Source: Oceanitalea stevensii (GTDB taxonomy: Bacteria > Actinomycetota > Actinomycetes > Actinomycetales > Actinomycetaceae). Taken from it: DNA of 64,000 nucleotides. A model generated the notes under the pieces. That model saw only the letters and a list, made by a program, of their open reading frames with translations, was not told the DNA's origin and made no database searches. The translations under genes and the position numbers were made by a program. Positions 61,947 to 64,000 of the stretch are shown here, piece after piece. Positions within the stretch are counted from its first letter, which is position 1; every line of letters begins with the position of its first letter. The DNA is taken from the NCBI RefSeq assembly GCF_014837105.1, contig NZ_JACSPO010000007.1, positions 1 to 64,000 on the forward strand, given 5' to 3'.

Positions 61947-64000
61947 TTGTCCACAAGAACCGCCGGCGCCCGCGCAGGCGTCGCCACGGCCCTCGGGGCG
62001 GGGATGCTGCTCGCGTCCACCGTCCCCGCGGTCGCCACGTCCGTACCGGACTCGGCGAACCCGATCGACCACATCGTCAGCAACATGACGATCGACGAGC
62101 TCATCGGCCAGATGACGTGGACCTACGTCTACGGCAACTCCGCCGACGACGCCTCGATGGCCACCGACAACCAGGCGCGCTACGGCGTCGACACGCCGCG
62201 GGAGGTCGTCGAGAAGTTCGACCTCGGCGGCGTCCTGTACTTCGCCTGGTCCAACCCCGGCATCGTCAACGACCCGGAGCTCGCCGCCGAGCTGTCCAAC
62301 GGCCTGCAGGCCGTCTCCGTCGGCGACGAGGCCTCCGGCATCCCGCTCGCCACGACGATCGACCAGGAGGGCGGCATCGTCGCCCGCATGGGGGCGCCGA
62401 TGACGGTGCTCCCCGGCAACATGGCGCTCGGCGCCACCTTCGACGCCGCGCTCGCGCGCGCCCAGGGCGAGATCCTGGGCTCCGAGCTCGCCGCCGTCGG
62501 CGTCAACGCGGACTTCGCGCCCGTCGTCGACGTCAACACCAACCCGGCCAACCCCGTCATCGGCGTGCGCTCGATGGGTGAGGACCCGCAGAACGTCGCC
62601 ACGCTGGGCGTCGCCCAGATCGAGGGCATGCAGTCCCAGGGCGTCGGTGCCGCCGCCAAGCACTTCCCCGGCCACGGCGACACGGAGACCGACTCCCACA
62701 CCGGCCTGCCGATCGTCACCTACGACCGCGCCACCCTCGACCAGCACCTCGTGCCCTTCGAGGCGGCCATCGACGCGGGCGTCGACATGATCATGACGGC
62801 GCACGTCATCGTCGAGGAGCTCGACCCCGAGATGCCCGGCACCCTCTCCCCGGAGGTCCTCACCGGCCTGCTCCGCGAGGACCTCGGCTTCGACGGCCTC
62901 ATCACCACCGACGCCCTCGACATGGGCGCCCTCAAGGAGCTCCCGGACAACCCGCTCGACGACGGCGACATCGCCGTCCTCGCCATCCAGGCCGGCTCCG
63001 ACATCCTCCTCATGTCCCCCGACGTCCCGGCGACCTTCGAGGCCGTCAACGCGGCCGTCGAGTCCGGTGACATCACCCGCGAGCGCCTGGAGGAGTCGGT
63101 CACCCGGATCCTCGAGTGGAAGGTCGAGCGCGGGGTGTGGGAGGAGGACCCGAGCGTCCCCGTCGACGAGGTGATGGACGTCGTCGGCAGCGCCGAGCAC
63201 ACCGCCACCGCCCAGGAGATCGCCAACCGGTCGGTCACCCTGCTCCGCAACGAGGGCGACCTCCTCCCGCTCGACGACGGCCAGTCGGTGTTCGTCACCG
63301 GCTGGGGCCAGAGCGGGGTGCCGAACCTCGCCCAGGCCTTCACCGACCGCGGCGTGGAGGCCGACCACCTCTACACGGCGAACTTCCCGAACGCCGAGCA
63401 GATCGCCGCGGCCGCCGAGGCCGCCGAGGGCCACGACGCGATCGTCCTCATGACCCACACCCCGGCCAACACCGCCCAGACGCAGGCCCAGCGCGACCTG
63501 CTCGCCGCGCTCCAGGCGACCGACGTCCCCGTGGTCCACGTCCCGGTCCGCAACCCCTACGACGTCGCCTGGGAGAACCCCGCACCGGCGCAGCTCGTCA
63601 CCTACGGCTACCAGCGCCCCTCGCTCCAGGCGGTCGCCGACGTCGTCCTCGGCACCGTCGAGCCGACCGGCAAGCTGCCGGTCAACGTCCCTACCGCCGA
63701 CGGCGAGGGCGTGCTCCACCCGATCGGCTTCGGCCTCGGCTACGAGGACGAGGAGCCGCAGGAGCCCGCGCAGCGCTACGGCTTCTTCCTCACCAACGGC
63801 TGGAAGGGCGGCGACGCCGACTACGCCTTCCAGTACGGCCGGCACACCGACGAGGTCCTCGTCGGTGACTGGGACGGGGACGGGCGCGACTCGATCACCG
63901 TGCGCCGCGGCAACCAGTACTTCGTCAACAACGCCCCCACCGGCGGGCCGGCGGAGCGCGTCCTCACCTACGGCAAGGCCGACGACGTCGTCCTCGTGGG
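61947..64000 (+). CDS. Secreted GH3 family beta-N-acetylhexosaminidase (NagZ type), 3' end beyond the window
   Basis: Hydrolyses terminal beta-N-acetylglucosamine or related sugars outside the cell. A Sec signal peptide (residues 1 to about 31, TALGAGMLLASTVPAVA) precedes a GH3 catalytic domain: AAAKHFPGHGDTETDSHTGLP near residue 237, the NagZ family signature, and the nucleophile Asp322 in TTDALDMGAL. A GH3 C-terminal domain follows, then a tail with DEVLVGDWDGDGRDSITVRRG repeats like FG-GAP/VCBS modules, open at the window edge. The start TTG is supported by GGAGG 7 nt upstream. Confidence 0.85.
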   Translation, partial: MSTRTAGARAGVATALGAGMLLASTVPAVATSVPDSANPIDHIVSNMTIDELIGQMTWTYVYGNSADDASMATDNQARYGVDTPREVVEKFDLGGVLYFAWSNPGIVNDPELAAELSNGLQAVSVGDEASGIPLATTIDQEGGIVARMGAPMTVLPGNMALGATFDAALARAQGEILGSELAAVGVNADFAPVVDVNTNPANPVIGVRSMGEDPQNVATLGVAQIEGMQSQGVGAAAKHFPGHGDTETDSHTGLPIVTYDRATLDQHLVPFEAAIDAGVDMIMTAHVIVEELDPEMPGTLSPEVLTGLLREDLGFDGLITTDALDMGALKELPDNPLDDGDIAVLAIQAGSDILLMSPDVPATFEAVNAAVESGDITRERLEESVTRILEWKVERGVWEEDPSVPVDEVMDVVGSAEHTATAQEIANRSVTLLRNEGDLLPLDDGQSVFVTGWGQSGVPNLAQAFTDRGVEADHLYTANFPNAEQIAAAAEAAEGHDAIVLMTHTPANTAQTQAQRDLLAALQATDVPVVHVPVRNPYDVAWENPAPAQLVTYGYQRPSLQAVADVVLGTVEPTGKLPVNVPTADGEGVLHPIGFGLGYEDEEPQEPAQRYGFFLTNGWKGGDADYAFQYGRHTDEVLVGDWDGDGRDSITVRRGNQYFVNNAPTGGPAERVLTYGKADDVVLV

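Overview
The window is chromosomal DNA of a very GC-rich actinobacterium, probably in the order Micrococcales. The evidence is codon use dominated by G/C third positions, a tmRNA encoding the tag ADSKRTDFALAA, the 24-residue ribosomal protein bL37, SigR/RsrA, MtrA/MtrB/LpqB, a BldC-like protein and many apparently leaderless genes. Genus cannot be fixed from sequence reading alone. No rRNA, tRNA, CRISPR array, insertion sequence, prophage or replication origin was seen.

Layout. 1-3.0 kb: the end of an HNH-endonuclease gene of the dispersed DUF222/HNH type, an alpha/beta hydrolase and a GNAT acetyltransferase. 3.0-6.4 kb (minus strand): trans-translation genes, the tmRNA and smpB, with a DUF2207 membrane protein and a DoxX-like protein between them. 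6.5-8.5 kb: an unknown protein, a TorD-like protein and an MDR oxidoreductase. 8.6-12.8 kb: bL37, the redox sigma factor/anti-sigma pair sigR-rsrA with a candidate autoregulatory promoter, a second DoxX-like protein, aroA and rsgA. 12.8-30 kb: DNA repair genes (overlapping recC-recB-recD, then sbcD-sbcC), with hisN, a hydrolase, a DUF1992 protein and a zinc-ribbon/beta-repeat membrane protein between them.

30-56 kb is a conserved actinobacterial core block. It runs: DUF6912 protein, CpaE-like ATPase, SAF (CpaB-like) protein, BldC-like HTH protein, conserved hypothetical, LysM protein, Rv3235-family protein, an FMN reductase/luciferase-like pair, secA, an AlkZ-like glycosylase, hpf, comF, lpqB-mtrB-mtrA, then a membrane protein, DUF4129, DUF4350, MoxR ATPase, DUF58, a ChbG-like deacetylase, and divergent SpoIIM and RDD genes. 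The order sigma factor, aroA, rsgA, Rv3235 family, secA, hpf, comF, lpqB, mtrB, mtrA follows the Mycobacterium tuberculosis Rv3223c-Rv3246c neighbourhood as I know it.

55-64 kb holds accessory metabolism: an APH-type kinase, a DUF4262 protein, and a minus-strand three-gene operon with overlapping ends (a Cys-containing HTH regulator, an NnrS-like membrane protein, and a large membrane/cupredoxin/NirK fusion) that looks like a nitrite/nitric-oxide module. At the right edge is a secreted GH3 beta-N-acetylhexosaminidase-type enzyme, cut by the window end, preceded by a perfect DasR/NagR-type operator.

Most interesting: the NirK fusion operon with its putative Fe-S regulator; the dre-like operator and structured leader in front of the GH3 gene; divergent spoIIM/RDD genes whose overlapping -10 elements sit in 18 bp; phased 10-bp tandem repeats beside the BldC-like locus; and a short dispersed repeat family that also appears inside a coding sequence.
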